64,000 nt of DNA from Vigna angularis (taxonomy: Eukaryota; Streptophyta; Magnoliopsida; Fabales; Fabaceae): the NCBI RefSeq assembly GCF_016808095.1, contig NC_068970.1, positions 42,691,630 to 42,755,629 on the forward strand, in the 5' to 3' direction. This document shows positions 38,389 to 50,750 of the stretch, one piece after another. The position numbers were made by a program, and so were the translations under genes. Under the pieces are notes generated by a model. That model saw only the letters and a list, made by a program, of their open reading frames with translations, searched no databases and was not told the origin of the DNA. Position 1 is the stretch's first letter; every line of letters begins with the position of its first letter.

Positions 38389-41149
38389 TGTAACACCCAA
38401 ATATTTTAAAGGGTATTACTGATAGTTGAGACTAAATTAATTCGATATCTCATAGAAACAATCAAACTTTATTTCAATTACTCCAAAGTACAATACCAAA
38501 CTTACAAACTTTAAACAATATAGTATTCACCGTTGACATTTCAACTTTTAAATTTTACACAACATAATCTTCCCAATACAAATTTATTCTTTTTACAAAA
38601 ATCCATGAAAGGTTTTCCCCGCATCTCTCTCATCTCTAAGCTTTTTCAACCACATCTGCAACATTATCTAATCACATATAACATGAGTTATATGATCATA
38701 GCATAAACAAATAAGGGTAAGCCAACCATATCAAATCAATCATTAAACTTGTAATAAGCATAGTTTAATCATTTATTTCTACAATTACTCAAATATTATT
38801 ACCCCGATGTCATTAATTCATCATTATCAAAATCATCTTCCTCAATTTCATAAACCTTACAATTTATACTATGCTTACTCACGAAGCCTTATGGTCAGAC
38901 CGCTCTCTGCCTGCTTCCTTAAGCCTCACCTGTATACTATGTCTTACTCTCTGAAGCCTTATGGTCAGACCGCTCTCTGCCTGCTTCTATAAAACTTATG
39001 AACCACATATTTATGTCAAAGCCTTATGGTCAGACCACTTGCTGCCTGCTTTCATTAATCTCAGGTGTTACTTTGTTCATACCAAGCTCTCATGGTATAA
39101 CCGAACATACTACTTCCCGTAGGAAACATCATTTCATAAGCAATAATTTCTTATATCCACTCCAACATTTCATCACATCAACATTTCATATTCTATTATC
39201 CACTCCAACATTTCATCAAATCAACAATTCATAACCTCTTCTCCACATAACTCAATCATGTTCATTCTCTAATCATAATTTGACAATAACCTATTTTGGT
39301 GTCAATAAATTAAACATATCGCCAGCTATCATACTTCATATTATAAACTCATTTTTGACCATAACGAGTATAACTCAACATATTTTCACCAATTAAAGAT
39401 TCATAGATCAGCCAAAACATTTCATCATATCTTAGTCACTACGTATTAAAGTCTGAACTCAATGTAACGATAAATAAAATATATATGAAGTGTTTTTACC
39501 ATGATAACTTTATGCATCTCCAATTAACTTATTTTATTTTAATTTCATCCTATTAGAGATCTTTCTTTACCCCAATTGGTCACCGGAGAGGACCCAGATG
39601 TCTGAACGCATCAAACTCACCTTCGACGCCAACACATATGACTAGTCACAACTGACTGGACCAGGCCAGGGCTGCTTTATGATCAGGGATGTGCCAACTC
39701 AGGTTTTTAAGGTTCCTCTATCCTACCAACAAAGGGAGGCTTTCAATAATTAACAATTTATTTATTTAAATTATCTACCTTGTTTGCTTATGCTCTAAAT
39801 CTAAAATGCCTAATTTTAATATTTTTACTTCCTCTTACCACAACCTCAAATAGTATCACTACATCTATTTAGTACTCATATACAAGTTATTACAAAATCC
39901 TTACTCCAGACCTTCCAACAAGATCAATTTCAGCCAAGAAACTCATTCATGATAGAATTCATACAAGATAATTATAAACAATTACCCATAATAAGATATT
40001 ACTATAAATGGTCATAGAAGAATACAATATTTGACAATCATAAGAATAATCTTAATATAAAAATTCATGGGAAACAAGAAGTTGAATCTGGCAGAGCCGG
40101 TTAGACAACTTCTACTCCATCCCAAAATACAATATAATTAAATAACAAGAACAATACATGTCTGGGGAAATAAGAAGTTGAATCTGGCAGAGCCGGTTAG
40201 ACAACTTCTAATCCTTCCAAAAATGCGATAAAATAAATAAGTAAAGCAATAAATAGTTTGGGGAAACAAGAAGTTGAATCTGGCAGAGCCGGTTAGACAA
40301 CTTCTAATCCTTCCAAAAGTGCAATAAAATAAATAACTGAAGCAATAGAAAGTTTGGGGAAACAAGAAATTGAATCTGGCAGAGCCGGTTAGACAATTTC
40401 TAATCCTTCCAAAATACAATAAAATTAAATAAGGAAAACAATAGAATGTTTGGGGAAACAAGAAATTGAATCTGGCAGAGCCGGTTAGACAATTTCTAAT
40501 CCTTCCAAAATAAAAAAAATAAACAACTAATAACATACAAGTGGCATAACATAATCAACATTACATTTCACAACTATCACACTTGGATATCAACACAAAG
40601 CATACTCTCATTTAAAATTTAAGATCATACAGAAACAAAATACTCCATATTCAAGATATAAAATCAACAAAAACAACATATACAAGACTCAAAATAATAC
40701 CAAACAAAATTTAACTCCCCTTACCTCTATTACAGACTTAATCCCCTCGTCCTCTGAAAACTTCCAGAATATCCCCTTTGCAAAATTTGAAATTCTTCCA
40801 ACTCTCTTCTCTCAAAAATTTTCTAAGTTCTTTGGTGTAAATTTTCAGCCTCCCCCCCTTGGCTATTTATAGCAAAAAAATTTACTATTTATTTTTACTA
40901 TTCATTTTAACTATTCATTTTTTTATTCATTTTACTATTACAAAAATAATTTTTTATTTGCAATTGGCTAAATTCTGATCTCAAAGCTACGTGGAACACT
41001 TATCCTTTCCAAAAATATTTTTATTTTTATTTTTTTTTTTTTTTTACTATTCACTTTTTACTATTCACCTTTTACTATTCACAATTTACTATTCACTTTT
41101 TTTTTTTTATCTAGTATTTAACTTACAAATATTTTTCAAGGATCTTACA
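38389..41149 (-). repeat. 5' LTR of the gypsy element
   Basis: Near-identical to 31148-33906. As the promoter-bearing LTR it holds the TATA box (about 40861-40873), the donor-like GTAAG with its GT at 40724-40723, hairpin array A (40077-40497) and hairpin array B (38883-39052). Confidence 0.95.
40077..40497 (-). ncRNA. Five-hairpin array A in the transcribed leader of the gypsy RNA (candidate)
   Basis: This is the 5' LTR copy of the 96-bp repeats. Downstream of the TATA box it should be part of the RNA leader. In RNA sense each unit pairs AGAAGTTG with CAACTTCT, or AGAAATTG with CAATTTCT in two copies, so the paired arms co-vary. It is called as a candidate structured RNA element; function is unknown. 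Confidence 0.5.
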
Positions 41150-41609
41150 GAGGCTGTGCACTTTGCTAGTTCTAAAGACAAAAATCCAATCACAACAATC
41201 CATGAGTTATTTTGGAATAATACAAGAAATATGGGAAGTTGATTTTGTCAGTTTTAGAGTCGTATTTTTCAAGTGTAAATGGGTTGATATCAATTCCGGT
41301 GTTATGACAGATGACTTTGGTTTCACATTGGTGGACCTCAACAAGATGAATTACACTGATGAACCATTTATTATGGCTAGTCAAGCAAGACAAATATTTT
41401 ACGTAAATGATCCAGCAAATAAAAAATGGTCAGTGGTTTTGGAAGGAAAAAACATGCACGACTATGATGATGAAGATTCTCTTGATATACTTGAGACAAC
41501 ATCTGTTGCATCAAGACCCATTGAAGACAAGGTCGATGACATAGCCGATGACATCCACGCAATTCGTAGTGATCACAATGAAGGGATCTGGGAGAAAACA
41601 ACATCTTAA
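41150..41609 (+). pseudogene. CACTA TNP2-type transposase, 3' portion (DUF4216 region)
   Basis: The frame interrupted by the gypsy element resumes with AEAVHFASSKDKNP, then shifts to MSYFGIIQEIWEVDFVSF. The DUF4216 signature follows (FKCKWVDINSGV, FGFTLVDLNKM, PFIMASQARQIFYV, WSVVLEGK) and ends in an acidic tail at 41609. The stretch is open after the frameshift near 41190. It starts with the second copy of the GAGGC target duplication. Confidence 0.85.
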
Positions 41610-41698
41610 TAGGTTTTGTAATATTTTTTTAGTGACTTTAAATGTTGGCTTATTCATCATATTTGATGTAGTACTAACCTTGTATATATTTTGCAGGT

Positions 41699-44570
41699 AT
41701 GTCGACCTTAGGATCAGAACGTCGTCGATCTGTGACACGATTGCCAGAAGTGACATCCCAACGAGTTGATGGCAAGAGGAGACATGTTGACATTGATCCC
41801 GGATCAGGTGTGCCATCAAGGCTAAATACTGATAGGTATAGGAGTTATCTAAGTGTGTTAGCAAAAACCCATGTGTCTATCCTTCTTAATTCTTGGGAGG
41901 ACGTCTTAGAGGTCGACAAGAACCTTTTATGGCAAGATATTCAGGTATGTATACTTAAAAGAAATTTGATATACTTTTTTCTCTTATAGGTTTATGTCAT
42001 TAACATGTTCTTTATTTTAAACAACAAAATTATGAAATTCCAAACACTACTCAGCTTAGAAAGAAAGTGTTGTCCCATGTAGCGACCATATAGAGGGATT
42101 TCAAGATAAGACTGACACGTGTATATGTCTTTGGAGACAGACAACATGAGAATCCATGAGAACACTACAATTTCACATAGGAGGAGTGGATGTAGATTCG
42201 TGCATCTAGAGAGTCTGCCGACTGGCAGGTTTGTCTCTTAACATGTACAGAGTCTTTAGTTAATGCAATTTATTATGATTTTGCACTTATGAATATACAT
42301 GGTTTCATAGGGTAAAAGATTAGCCGCCCAAGAAAGGCAAAGGCTAAATGATGCACCACACGTGTTATTATGAAGTGTTTATGCAAAACTTGAGAAGAAG
42401 ATGAGGAAGACTCGAGCGGAAGCCTTAGGATTTGAGTCCCCCGACCTAGCACCTGCACCTCCTAGGTACGAGTTAAGGAAGGTTGCTCGTACTAAATCTG
42501 ATTGGAGAATGACATCTTTCTCAGTTGCCTTGGTCTCACAAAAAATTGTAAGTTTAAACCAAAGCATTGTTTGATTGTGTATTTATCATCGCATTTTCCT
42601 TCTTACAAAGTTTTTTTTTATATGCAGGATGAGTTGGTTGAGCAGCAAACTGAGGGTACATTTGTTGGCCAAGGTAGGGACGACATTCTAACAACAGCCA
42701 TTGGAAAGCCCGAGCACGTAGGACGTGTACGTGGAGTTCCTGGGGCGATTGGACTTCGTGACTACTTTGGCCTTGCACAAAAAAACACTCAATCCATGAG
42801 TCAGGAGGCATTGAGGAAGATAGATCTTTAGTGGGAGGAAAGGCTCAACCAAAGCATGAGATCAATGTAGCAATGATTCATGGAGCAACTACAAGAACAA
42901 AAATAAATTCAAAGAGCGCTTGAAGAGAAGTTGCATTGCATGACGCAACCCACCATGGGGTTGCCCACTGAAGCTCCCACACCACCTAGGGTCAGCATTA
43001 AGGGATCATTAAGGGATCATGCTCTACTGTAGAGCGTACTGAGTATAGTGGTCAGTATGAGCTGTGTGTTGATGGGGATCCCCCACGCATTATGGATTTT
43101 AGACGAGTACTCTAGGGAGGGCAGACTGTTCATGGTGTTCCCCTATTACCTCACCACGTGCGTGTGACGATTGACAAGGTTCGGGATCCCAAATCTTAGG
43201 TGCCTGTACCCACTTTAGAAATTCATTTTGTGGGGGAGGCCATAGGAACATTTATAGTCTGGCCTAAAGCATTGATCATGTCACACATTGCTACACTACA
43301 GGTATAATATTTTTATTATTAGTCTTTGTATGTTAAATTTAAAAATATTTATTGATAACTTTGAAATTTTTATGTTCAGTTCATATGTCCCCACAAGCAG
43401 CCGATGCATCAGCCAGTCATAGATGAAGATGATGACTTGGCTGAAGTGGAGGATGATCCTTTAGCAAAACTCATGACAAAATTACCAAGGTTGAACAGAG
43501 GACCAGTAGAAGTGTACTAGGATAATAGAGTATTTGGCATCCCCCCATGTCCCAGTGTATATCACATTCAATGATGCACTGGAGATCATTGAGGGAGACA
43601 GAATGTTGAATATTTCCATCCTTCAACTATGGTGCATGTAAGATAGTTAATTTTGTCTTCCATATTAAACTTATTTACATTCTTAGTTTCTAACAACTCA
43701 ACTTTGTTGTTTTAGGTACATGGACTCAGTTATTATGGACCAAGGTCGGTCTACTATGTACGAATTTGTTGAACCTCAGACCATCTAACCTTCTGGTAAC
43801 ACAATTGAGAGCAAACAAAAGTATTTGGAAACATGGATGGCTGAGTCAAACAAAGACATATACTTTGTGCCATACATTGATGGTATGGGTTACTTGATGT
43901 AAAATTTCATTAAAGTTTTCTTAATTAGTTTACTAACTATTTATGAATCATGATAGGTCTCATTGGCAACTGATGCTCATCATTCCCAAAAAATGTAAAA
44001 TTGTATGGTTTTGTTCGCTGCATAGGAAGATGAAAAATGAATTAAGAAACATGCTTCAAGGGTAAGTGTTTCTCTTTTTATGTTTCAAATTCATTTTGAC
44101 ATTCGCATTTTATGATAAATATAGTTATATTAATATTACCTTGTGTTTTCAATGTAAATAGAGTAATGGGTAAAAACCGTGGTCAGCTAGTATATGTCCT
44201 GTATCCAAAGGTTGTAAGTCATTTATAGTTCTAATTTATTTTACTAGTTATTGAATGATCTAAATGCTTGACTATTTAGTTTGTCATTTTAGTGTAACAA
44301 GCAACTAGATTCATGGGAATGTGGGTACTATGTCATGTCTTAGATTAAGACCATCATTCGAGCTGTCATTACCAATGACTGGAATGAGGTAATGATGCTT
44401 AACTTATTTATATTCTTAGTTTCTAACAACTTAACTTTGTTGTAAGATAGGTACATAATGCATCTTTCTTCATTTTGCAACGCTTCAAGAGTACATCTAT
44501 TATACCAGAAGACACAATTAAGAAGATAAGACAGGAGTGGACAATGTATCTACTGCAAAGATGGACTTAG
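41699..44570 (+). pseudogene. CACTA second gene: TNPA/Ptta-type protein with ULP1-like C terminus
   Basis: In En/Spm elements the second gene supplies an accessory protein that binds subterminal repeats; some plant families carry a ULP1/C48 peptidase-like end. Exon-like blocks: 41699-41944 (YRSYLSVLAKTHVSILL, donor caggtatgt), about 42030-42230 (LRKKVLSHVATI, three stops), about 42311-42550 (GKRLAAQERQRL, ARTKSDWRM), and 42628-42831 (DELVEQQTEGTFVGQGRDDILTTAIG cut short here by rule: key part VGQGRDDIL). Later blocks around 43380-44570 include SHWQLMLIIPK, VWFCSLH and WECGYYVM, fitting the His and Cys regions of a C48 fold, with ...EWTMYLLQRW at the end. Many stops make it a pseudogene. Confidence 0.75.
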
Positions 44571-44769
44571 ATAGGAAGATTTATATTGTTGTTCAACATA
44601 TTTAGATTTAGTTTAACTTTAACTTTTAATTGTTTAGGTTTTGGATTGTTTTTTAGTACTTTGTTAACTTCAAACGAGTTGATATATAATATTATAATGT
44701 TCTGGGATAATTTTCTACTTTTCAGGTGTGGTTTTATTACAAAAATAAATAATTATTTTTTAAAAAATA

Positions 44770-45026
44770 TCCACTAGACGTCTGTTAATGCCACATTGGA
44801 AGTCTATATACGTTTGTCAGTGTATACAAAGACGTTCAATGAATTACAGAGACCAAACTTGTTCCGAGGTCTTAGACGTCCGACCTGTGCAGGGTCAGAC
44901 GTCTATATAAACGTCTGATCCTGCACAGGTCAGACGTCTCATCAATGTCACCCATATAGACGTCTGATACGGGTCGGACATAAAAAATCTAAAATAACGG
45001 ATGTCTAAAATATTTCTGCACTAGTG
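44770..45026 (-). repeat. Right subterminal repeats and terminus of the CACTA element
   Basis: Repeated agacgtc(c/t)g and cagacgtct motifs, in both orientations, mirror the left end. The zone finishes with the CACTAGTGCAG terminus read on the minus strand at 45026. Confidence 0.8.
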
Positions 45027-45575
45027 AAGAAAAAACTTACATAATTTTGGAAAGAATATATAATGACTCTAGAAGATTTTTTTTAGAAGAATAAAGATTA
45101 ACAAAAGTCTTTTATAAAAATATTATTGATCTCATTCTTTTCGTCATTGTATTTGTAAGGAAGAATATTATTCATGTTTAAAAATAATTTAAAAGAGTGA
45201 ACCAAATCTTACATTTGTCTTAAGATATTACTTTTTTTAATTGAAGAATCTAGTGATCTTTTAGGTCATTTTATTTGTAAATCTTTTGATTTTAGTTAAA
45301 ACAATTGTTTTTCAAACAATATTCGTATTTAGTAAAGAGTAATTGCATTTTAAATAATACTCAAGATTTTAGTCAAAAATAATTATTGATCAAATAACAT
45401 TCAAGGTTTTCTTTTAGTTAAAAGTGGTTGCTTTCCAAATAATACTTGATATTTTAACTATAAGTAGTTGTACTTCAAATAATACTTTTGTATTATTGCA
45501 ATATTATTTTTTTAATAAAATTCAATCAATTGATTAAAAACTAGACATAACATGATGATATTTAGAGACAAATGT
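45027..45575. other. AT-rich spacer between two CACTA-type elements
   Basis: Several degenerate copies of a unit built on ttcaaataatac(t)caagattttag-tta appear between about 45300 and 45500, but no gene is seen. Confidence 0.4.
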
Positions 45576-47368
45576 CACTAGTAACAAAACGACGTTTAAC
45601 CTCGTTCAATAGGCTTCTGTTTAGGAGAAATCGAAGCATATCAGAAAGCAGTGATAATTTTGTAGTTTTAATGAACTTATATGTCTCGGTTCAAGGGGAA
45701 CCAAAACATATAGCCCATATTACCTCGGTTCAAAATCCAACCGATGCCTAATACTCTGCAAAAACCTCACATACCTCTCTGCTAAATTGTCTTTTGGCCT
45801 GTCACTCATCTATTGCCTCGGTTCTTTGCAGAACCGAAGCATATATCCTATTACCTCAGTTAAAGGTAGAACCGAAGCCTAATAATCTATCAAAATCTCA
45901 CATTTTTCCCTATCACCTGACCTGCTCTGTCACCTGACCTGTTCTGCCTACGGCATCGGTTGTTGCAACACCGGTGTGGAAAGGTGTTTATGCCTCGGTT
46001 GGGATAGAACCGAGGCGTATAAGGTGAAGAAAATTACAAAAAAATGCCTCGCCAGATTCAAAAGTTTTTACCCTCATTCTCCTCTTCATCGTGCGCTCTC
46101 TTCTTCTTCGTCTCGCCCTCCATTTTCTTCTGCTTCGTCCCGCGCTCTCTTTCTAATGTTCATTTTCTCTCTTTGCAAAACGCCACTGTCATCTCTGAGA
46201 TTATCCTGTTCCAACAATACCAAACACAGAAACTTCTTAGTTCGTGCCTCCTCTTCTAGGGATTCTGTTTTGTTCTCTCTGCTTTCAGAAGACACCCTTT
46301 TGCAAATATCTTCTCCTTTTCGTTTTTTATTTTATGGGTTTTTGTTCAGTTCCACAACAATCTCTCTGATTCTCTTGATTTTTTAGTTATGACTTTGCTT
46401 GATTACGGTGCTGGCAATGTTCGGAGTGTCAGGAATGCAATCAGATTCCTCGGGTTTGAAATCAAGATGTGACCTTTTTGCATCATAACATAATGAGATT
46501 TTTTTAATTGTTTGTTAGTGAGAGGTTTTGAATCTTCAGTATTTTTTTTACTAGGTACAAAGCCCACAAGATATTTTGAATGCAAGTCGGTTAGTTTTTC
46601 CTGGGGTTGGAGCATTTGCTGCCGCCATGGAGGTGTTAAGCAAAACTAGGTATTCATTTATTTTAATTTGATTACCTTTTAAGTGTTTTTCTTTAGTGGT
46701 TTAGTAGTTGTAGTGATATGCTTGTTGTGAGATATTTCTGCTGGGTTATAGTGGTCGGGTATTAAAGGATATGACAGGACAATACTAGGGTTGATCTTTA
46801 TTCTCTTTTTCTTAATTAAAATTTACAATGTGCACAGAAAAGGGGTTGAATCAAGACTAGTATTAATACACCATATTGGAGTTTAGGACTAATGTATACT
46901 GATAGAAGAGTGTTGGTTATAATTTTGGGGATGTTAAGTTGGAAGGCATATGTTTTTGTTGTTTTACACTTTTGCTATAATGATTACAATAAACACATTT
47001 TGTATGTCTGAGGTACCTTTTTGAATTGCATAATGTCTTTTGTTTTGGTGAATTTTTCGGTTTGGATTTTAAACTATCATGTATATATTTGAAGTTCTTG
47101 TAAAGCAATTTTTAATTTTTTTTAAAAGAAAGGATTCTACTGCCTCGGTTTAGAGAGAATCGAGACATAAAGTCTTACTAAAAAAGAAAAATAAATCCTA
47201 CTGCTTCGGTTAACTTTGAACCGAGGAAAATTTTTATCATTTTATGTCTCGGTTCTGAACCGAGACAAAAAGTCTATCACTTTTTGCCTCGCCTAAATAT
47301 GTCTCAGTTCAGGAACCGCTGCCTATGGACGAAAATAACCGCTGTCGTTTCCCCTGACTGCACTAGAA
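45576..47368. mobile_element. Non-autonomous CACTA-like element carrying a HISN4 fragment (Pack-CACTA)
   Basis: The left end starts CACTAGTAACAAAACGAC. The right end, read on the minus strand, runs CTAGTGCAGTCAGGGGAAACGAC, with the final bases of the terminus altered. Both subterminal zones carry many ctcggtt/aaccgag motifs in both orientations, typical of CACTA subterminal arrays. There is no transposase. The interior holds exons and introns of a host gene. A 3-bp target duplication could not be matched, so the last few bases are uncertain. Confidence 0.65.
46156..46649 (+). pseudogene. HISN4: Captured 5' fragment of imidazole glycerol phosphate synthase hisHF
   Basis: HISN4 is the plastid bifunctional glutaminase/cyclase of histidine synthesis. 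The fragment retains a transit-peptide-like exon (46156 to about 46266, ending RNFLVRASSSRDS). A second exon-like block (46387-46466) reads VMTLLDYGAGNVRSV...LGFEIK, and a third (46555-46649) reads VQSPQDILNASRLVFPGVGA and ends in EVLSKT before a GTATTC donor. The LLDYGAGN and FPGVGAF motifs are the start of the HisH glutaminase domain. The catalytic Cys nucleophile region and the whole HisF half are absent. The donor after EIK reads AT instead of GT, so splicing is probably broken. Introns are retained, which means DNA-level capture rather than retroposition. Confidence 0.85.
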
Positions 47369-49261
47369 CTAAAAATAAAAATATTAAAAATAAATCTTCC
47401 TCTAATATTTTTATATTATATTATTTATCTTAAACTAATTTAGAAAATGAATTTTAAAACTAAGTTTTACAATATTTTAATAGATTATTATGAAATAAAA
47501 CTATTGTGTACTCATACAACATGAGATAATATCTTTCAAAAATTTCAAAAGTTTAAATGCACACTTCAATTTAATTTGAGATGTTTTCACAATATAATTT
47601 ATAGAATATGTCACTAAGTATGCCAGAAGCTCACTCACTAATAAATTTAAATAATGAAAAGAATTGTTGATGATAGAACTTCTATAATCCTAAAAAAGAT
47701 TATGATAGAGATCTTCTTTACTTTAATAACTCTCGAGTTATTTCTTTTGTTTTGCTTTTAGTTTTTAACGTCTATTGTAATTCTCAAGATGATGAAAAAC
47801 TAATCCTGCAACCATAACTCTTGTAAAGCTTAATTCACAACTTTTTATCCCTTTTCATAACAATATTAAAGTTTAGTGGTTGCATTAAATATGTTTGTAA
47901 TACATTTACTACATAGACTATTTATTTTTATTAAAGTCAAAATTGAAATTTAACTACGAACTTTCGTTATCAAGATAATAAAAGGAAGATTTTAAAAGTG
48001 AATTCTCTTTTCCTTAACTCTCAATTGGGAGAAATTGAATCAGTAAAGAATTTAAATGTATTTTCTTCCTTTAATTCTCATTAATCCTTCCTGATACAAT
48101 GACAGTTGAGATCAGAACAAAAGTAATTAATGAAAATAATGTTGATACTATGCCGTCTTAATATATCAAATCACAACGAAATATCAAGGTAGAGACAATG
48201 GACAGAAAATCCATAGTACAATTTTTTTGCTTTGGCTAGGAGAAAGATGGCTTGCAGTTATCTGTGTTTATCCACATTATCCATACATATGCCAACCAAT
48301 AAAGGGAATTAGCACTATACATATCACGTTGATGGCTATATATTTCTTTTTTATATAACTTTTACCTATTTTTTATTTATTTATTTCGATTTTAAGCACC
48401 CAATAGTATCGATTTGAATGATCCCGACATCATGTCTATACAAACATCGCAAAGGAGTGAAAGGACATCTGTCATGGACTGACTTCTTCCATATGCTTTG
48501 TATTTCTTAATTTATATCATCTTAACTTTTTCTGAAACATATATGGGGAATGAAGTGAAATTAGATAGCAACAAATTATTCGGACACCATATCATTCCTT
48601 AATAATTTTAAATCAAAGTTAACTCATATCCAAGCAACCATTTAAGGGTTTGATCAACCAAATGGGACAAAAACATTGCTAAAACTAAAAGAGATCATAA
48701 TTGAGGAGTTTGGTGGTAGAAATGAAAATTCAATCAAAACAAATTCAATTCAATTATGAGTAAACCACTGCTGCGAAAAGAGTTTTTAAGTATGTTATGT
48801 TGAGTTTTTTATGTCTGTTTTAGAATAGACTTTAATTTGGCATACTTACATTTTAAATCTATTATTAAGTAATATACTTAAATTTTAACTCTATTGTGAA
48901 TCAAGTGACTTAAAATTTTCACTCAAAATTGTAAATCCAATCATATACTTCATTAGCACCTCAATCAACTACCAGAAAATTCATCTTTCTTATATAAGTT
49001 CCCATACACAATAAAGATAAAATTAGAATATAATACAAACAATCATTCCCTCAATTCAATTCATCTTCAAAACCAAAGAAATACACTAAGAACCCATAAA
49101 TTAATCCAGTCACATTCTTTACATAATACAAATCAGAAACATGGGAAGAGAAATTGGAGCAATTATTAATCACTCCCAATAAACCCTAAAATCCTAAAAA
49201 AATTTAACCCTAAAAATCACTATAACACAAAGATTACAATCTAAAACCCTAAAAAGACGCG
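47369..49261. other. AT-rich intergenic stretch
   Basis: No supported gene. The last 200 bp contain repeated aaaccctaaaa blocks and end in gacgcgacgac, which is continuous with the GC-rich remainder at 51714 once the solo LTR is removed. Confidence 0.4.
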
Positions 49262-50309
49262 ACGACTGTAACATCCTAAAAATACAGTGTAAAACCATAT
49301 TATAGAATACCCACACTTAATAATATTACAATGCAGTTAAGAGGGGAAAGAGTACAGTTATCGCCGAACGGTCTTACTAAAATACTACAGAGTTTTTTGA
49401 ATTTTACAAATCGAGCTACTATGCCGAATGGTTCCAAAACTAATCTTTTAACCGAACGGTTATACAAAACAAGAATAACTCTCACTGCCGAACGGTCTCA
49501 AGGTTCAGCCTTAACCTCCGCTTCTTCTAAGGCTTCTTCTAGCAACTCTTCTCCTTCTGCTCACATCCACAGGATGAGCATTGCAACAGGAAGATGAACA
49601 TCGAACGACAATACAGACAAGACATGAAAATAGGGTAAGCTTATGTAATTTAATTAATTCAGTAAACATGTATTTCACATAAATCTGATATGATTCAATA
49701 GGTCAATCATACAACAACCAATTATACATTTTCAATCATAACCATACATCAATATAAGCAAAAACCGACCACTATACTCCGACTCTCCGGACTGTATGAA
49801 TTCTGTGTAGCTAGGACGTTTTTGCACCCGGGTGATGTAGTAACTGCGATGCACTCAACAACTGCCACCCGAGGTTAGTCTGGTAAAATTCGTCCATCTT
49901 AACTTATGGACTAGGACCTCTTGCCATTCTCACACATGATTTACTCCTCTCTACTTGAGAATGAGTAATCACAGAATATCAGGATAAACGCCACCTTAGC
50001 ATGACCACATTCATACTTTACTATTCAATAACCAAATTCTGAGATATTCCTCCCTGGAATACTCTTTCATAACCATACTATTTCATTCATCTCACAATTT
50101 AAATACCATCATACTTCATCATCAATACATTCAAATTGAACAAATAATACAATATCCCATCTTAGAGACAAGACCGAATGAGAGAATACCTTTTAAACTA
50201 ATCTAACCAAACATTTAGTCTAAGACCGAGCGGTCTTTCACTTATACACAGAACAGGACCGAATGGTCTACACTAGGTAAGTTTTGAGGAAATAGTCGAA
50301 CATTACAAG

Positions 50310-50550
50310 TTTTGGCCAAACATTATTGAGCTTGGCCGAACACTACTGAGCTTGACCGAACCCCACTAAGCTTGGCCGAACACTACTAAGCTTGGCCAAC
50401 ACTACTGAGCTTGACCGAACCTTACTAAGCTTGGCTGACCACTACTGAACTTGGCCAAACACTACTGAGCTTGACCGAACCCTACTAAGCTTGGTCGAAC
50501 CCTACTAAGCTTGGCCGAACACTACTGAGCTTGGCTGAACACTCTTAGCC
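50310..50550. repeat. Minisatellite acactactgagcttggccg (20-21 bp unit)
   Basis: About eleven degenerate copies lie inside the solo LTR. Most units carry agcttgg(c/t)cga. Confidence 0.9.
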
Positions 50551-50670
50551 CAAATATATTATACAATGGAGTATGATAACACTACCGAGCACTTGGTTTA
50601 AGACCGAGCACTACTGAAACCGAGCGCTGGGTTCAAGCCCGAGCACTACTAAACTTATATAAAAAAGAAA

Positions 50671-50672
<2 letters not shown>

Positions 50673-50749
<77 letters not shown>
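50673..50749. repeat. (TA)n microsatellite inside a solo LTR
   Basis: Alternating AT tract of about 76 bp. Confidence 0.95.

Positions 50750-50750
<1 letters not shown>

Larger units (their letters stand above)
31148..41149 (-). mobile_element. Young Ty3/gypsy LTR retrotransposon (Tekay-type chromovirus), minus orientation
   Basis: LTRs at 31148-33906 (3', 2759 bp) and 38389-41149 (5', 2761 bp) are near-identical. By eye I find about three substitutions plus T-run length changes. The element has a GAGGC 5-bp duplication, a tRNA-iMet-type primer site, a purine tract and a single long gag-pol frame in order protease, RT, RNase H, integrase, chromodomain remnant. The near-identity of the LTRs implies a recent insertion. 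It splits the TNP2 pseudogene, so it is younger than the CACTA element. Confidence 0.95.
27512..45026 (+). mobile_element. CACTA (En/Spm) transposon, decayed, split by a gypsy insertion
   Basis: The right end, read on the minus strand, is CACTAGTGCAGAAATATTTT. The left end is decayed: the best candidates are CACTTCTGTAAATA at 27512 and TCGTAGTGTAGAAAT at 27601. Both subterminal zones carry repeated agacgt(c/t)cgg...cggacgtctga motifs in both orientations. Coding remnants run left to right: a TNP2-type transposase, then a second gene of TNPA/Ptta type with a ULP1-like end. Both carry many stops, so the element is non-functional. About 10 kb of its 17.5 kb is the nested gypsy element. No 3-bp target duplication could be matched, in keeping with decay. 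Confidence 0.8.
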
